Assembly (NCBI RefSeq): GCF_002943715.1 | Contig: NZ_MQUA01000013.1 | Location: 1,915,001-1,979,000 of the forward strand | Direction: 5' to 3' | Origin: Polaribacter filamentus | GTDB taxonomy: Bacteria > Bacteroidota > Bacteroidia > Flavobacteriales > Flavobacteriaceae | DNA length: 64,000 bases | Notes under the pieces: model-generated | Told to the model about the DNA's origin: nothing | The model's input: only the letters and a program-made list of their open reading frames with translations | The model's database searches: none | Part shown: piece after piece, positions 62,823 to 64,000 of the stretch | Layout of the letters: each line of letters starts with the position of its first letter | Position numbering within the stretch: the first letter of the stretch is position 1 | Program-made: the position numbers and the translations under genes

Positions 62823-64000
62823 GGTTGTTGTAAACTCTTAACTTAACACCGTTGCAAAAAGCGAACTTAATTAATTTTACTTTTTAGAGTTCCCTTTTTT
62901 TTAGCTACAACATCGATTATGCTATTTTTTTTCTATTTTAAGTGAGTAAATGCCTTTTTTAGGCTTCATTTTTCCTTAATTTTTACAATTAGACGCAAAT
63001 ATCCCTGGACTTCGATATAAATTGTAGCACATTGCCTCCATCAAATTTTGTGTATGCATTTTTTTCATCCCTCTGTATCTTGCAATTCCACCTTTAAACC
63101 ATAATTTTATTCCTCCAAAAGTACGTTCTACTTTAAACCTTGTTTTTCCTATTAATTTATTGAATCTAGTTTCCCATTTTGTTAACGGTTTATTTTTTAC
63201 CGCCTTTTTAAGGATATGATTCTTTAAATTACGCTTCTTTAAAATCGCAACATTTTTCTTTGATTGGTACCCTTTATCTGCCTTTAGAGGGATGTCTTTT
63301 GGTAATACCACATTTACAGTTTCTAGAACTTCCTCCAAATTTGCAATCTCATTTTTGCTGGCAGTTGTGGTTAGTACTCCTAGAACGAGTCCTTCGTTAT
63401 CCGTTACATGATGCTTTTTAAACCCAAAATGGTACTTTCCTCTTTTCTTTAACCAAGTACCCTCTTTATCGACACTATCTGGATATTCTTTGTGTACTTC
63501 TACTTGGTCTGCACAGCGGTCTTCGGTTACCTTAAAATTTGTTTTTCCTTTTGGTCTAAGTGGCGTATCTATTACACTAGCGTCTATTATTAAACCTGTT
63601 TTTACAATGATATTATGTGCTTCTAGCTGTTTGTTTATGGAGGTAAATAATTTTTCGAAGGTTTGTGTTTTGGTTAATGCGGTTCTAAACCTACTTAAAG
63701 TACTATGATCTGGAGCAACCTGTTCAATGGTCATCCCACAAAAATAACTAAAGGAAAGACTGTCATTTATTCGGTCTTCAACTTCATAATCGCTTAAACC
63801 ATACCAACTTTGTAAAAGACACATTTTAAAAAGTAATGTCCCATCATAAGAAGGCTTGCCAGTGGCACTTTTTCCTTTTAAATAATCATTATTTATTAGG
63901 ATAGAGATCGTATCCCAATCGATAAGGGTGTTTATTTGGGTGAAAAATGTCTTTTTAATTTTTCTTGCTCGTAAATCACAAATGCTATCGGCTAAAGTTG
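62823..64000 (-). mobile_element. IS5-type insertion sequence, partial (right part outside window)
   Basis: A transposase gene runs off the right edge. Candidate left end: GGGTTGTTGTAAACTCTTAAC at about 62823, just after the terminator of the T9SS locus; the matching inverted repeat and any target duplication lie outside the window, so the boundary is a guess. The strip 62823-62975 has no gene. Confidence 0.5.
62976..64000 (-). CDS. IS5 family transposase (N-terminus cut by window edge)
   Basis: The frame is open to the window edge: upstream of the first Met at 63824 it continues with LADSICDLRARKIKKTFFTQINTL..., so the true start is outside. At least 340 aa are visible. The N-terminal region has DHSTLSRFR. 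The DDE catalytic residues are Asp in LIIDASVID, Asp in LKADKGYQSKKN and Glu in KVERTFGGIK, as in IS4/IS5-type enzymes. No stop or frameshift is seen, so it could be active. It ends 222 bp after the T9SS gene cluster. Confidence 0.88.
   Translation of the reverse strand, partial: TLADSICDLRARKIKKTFFTQINTLIDWDTISILINNDYLKGKSATGKPSYDGTLLFKMCLLQSWYGLSDYEVEDRINDSLSFSYFCGMTIEQVAPDHSTLSRFRTALTKTQTFEKLFTSINKQLEAHNIIVKTGLIIDASVIDTPLRPKGKTNFKVTEDRCADQVEVHKEYPDSVDKEGTWLKKRGKYHFGFKKHHVTDNEGLVLGVLTTTASKNEIANLEEVLETVNVVLPKDIPLKADKGYQSKKNVAILKKRNLKNHILKKAVKNKPLTKWETRFNKLIGKTRFKVERTFGGIKLWFKGGIARYRGMKKMHTQNLMEAMCYNLYRSPGIFASNCKN

Overview
The window comes from a low-GC member of the Bacteroidota, most likely a marine Flavobacteriaceae (Polaribacter/Tenacibaculum-like). 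The evidence is SusC/SusD pairs, T9SS type A C-terminal sorting domains, FecI/FecR-type signalling, many lipoproteins, and promoter -7 boxes of the Bacteroidota form TAnnTTTG in front of many genes. Genus-level placement is inference.

Left part (1-25.4 kb) is mostly housekeeping. It holds the end of a membrane protein (possibly a lysophospholipid acyltransferase), an exported GH3/serine-hydrolase fusion, a DEDDh exonuclease, a PPK2 kinase, and a small coupled operon (Lys-rich 57-aa protein, SGNH hydrolase, cupin). A FAD amine oxidase follows, then an oxidative-stress block (peroxiredoxin, thioredoxin and a small partner, facing katG). Next come a sigma-54 type response regulator without a DNA-binding domain, MscS and a NatAB-type ABC exporter. 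A MarR regulator follows with two near-perfect palindromic operators, heading a fatty-acid beta-oxidation operon (FadN-type fusion, thiolase, acyl-CoA dehydrogenase). The part ends with a J-domain/KTSC protein, thioredoxin reductase and tRNA-Pro(UGG).

Middle part (25.4-47.2 kb) is one long minus-strand polysaccharide utilisation locus (PUL). In transcription order: a membrane-spanning propeller/LuxR regulator, SusC, SusD, a double-LamG surface lipoprotein, two GH144-type endo-beta-1,2-glucanases, an esterase, a GH3 beta-glucosidase, a second esterase, a broken sulfatase/glycosidase chimera, GH97, an endonuclease/exonuclease/phosphatase-fold enzyme and a Na+/sugar symporter. The enzyme set points to beta-1,2-glucan, possibly a substituted (osmoregulated or cyclic) form. 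Four TGACGTA boxes sit in the susC promoter.

Right part (48.2-64 kb) starts after a gene-free kilobase with a class A PBP. A second SusCD locus follows, wired quite differently: ECF sigma factor, M14 carboxypeptidase, FecR, STN-bearing SusC, SusD-like_2, an unknown lipoprotein and two T9SS-secreted proteins (an unrecognised hydrolase-like protein and a lamin-tail protein). It contains no glycosidases, so a peptide-type substrate is more likely. Three candidate ECF promoters with identical spacing (TTAnnGT-N15-CGTY) link sigma, M14 and fecR. An IS5-type transposase runs off the right edge.

Three genes (thiolase, susC, GH97) are each put out of frame by one missing base in or beside a homopolymer run. 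This pattern suggests sequencing or assembly error, but the thiolase site is also a textbook A-AAA-AAG slippery heptamer.
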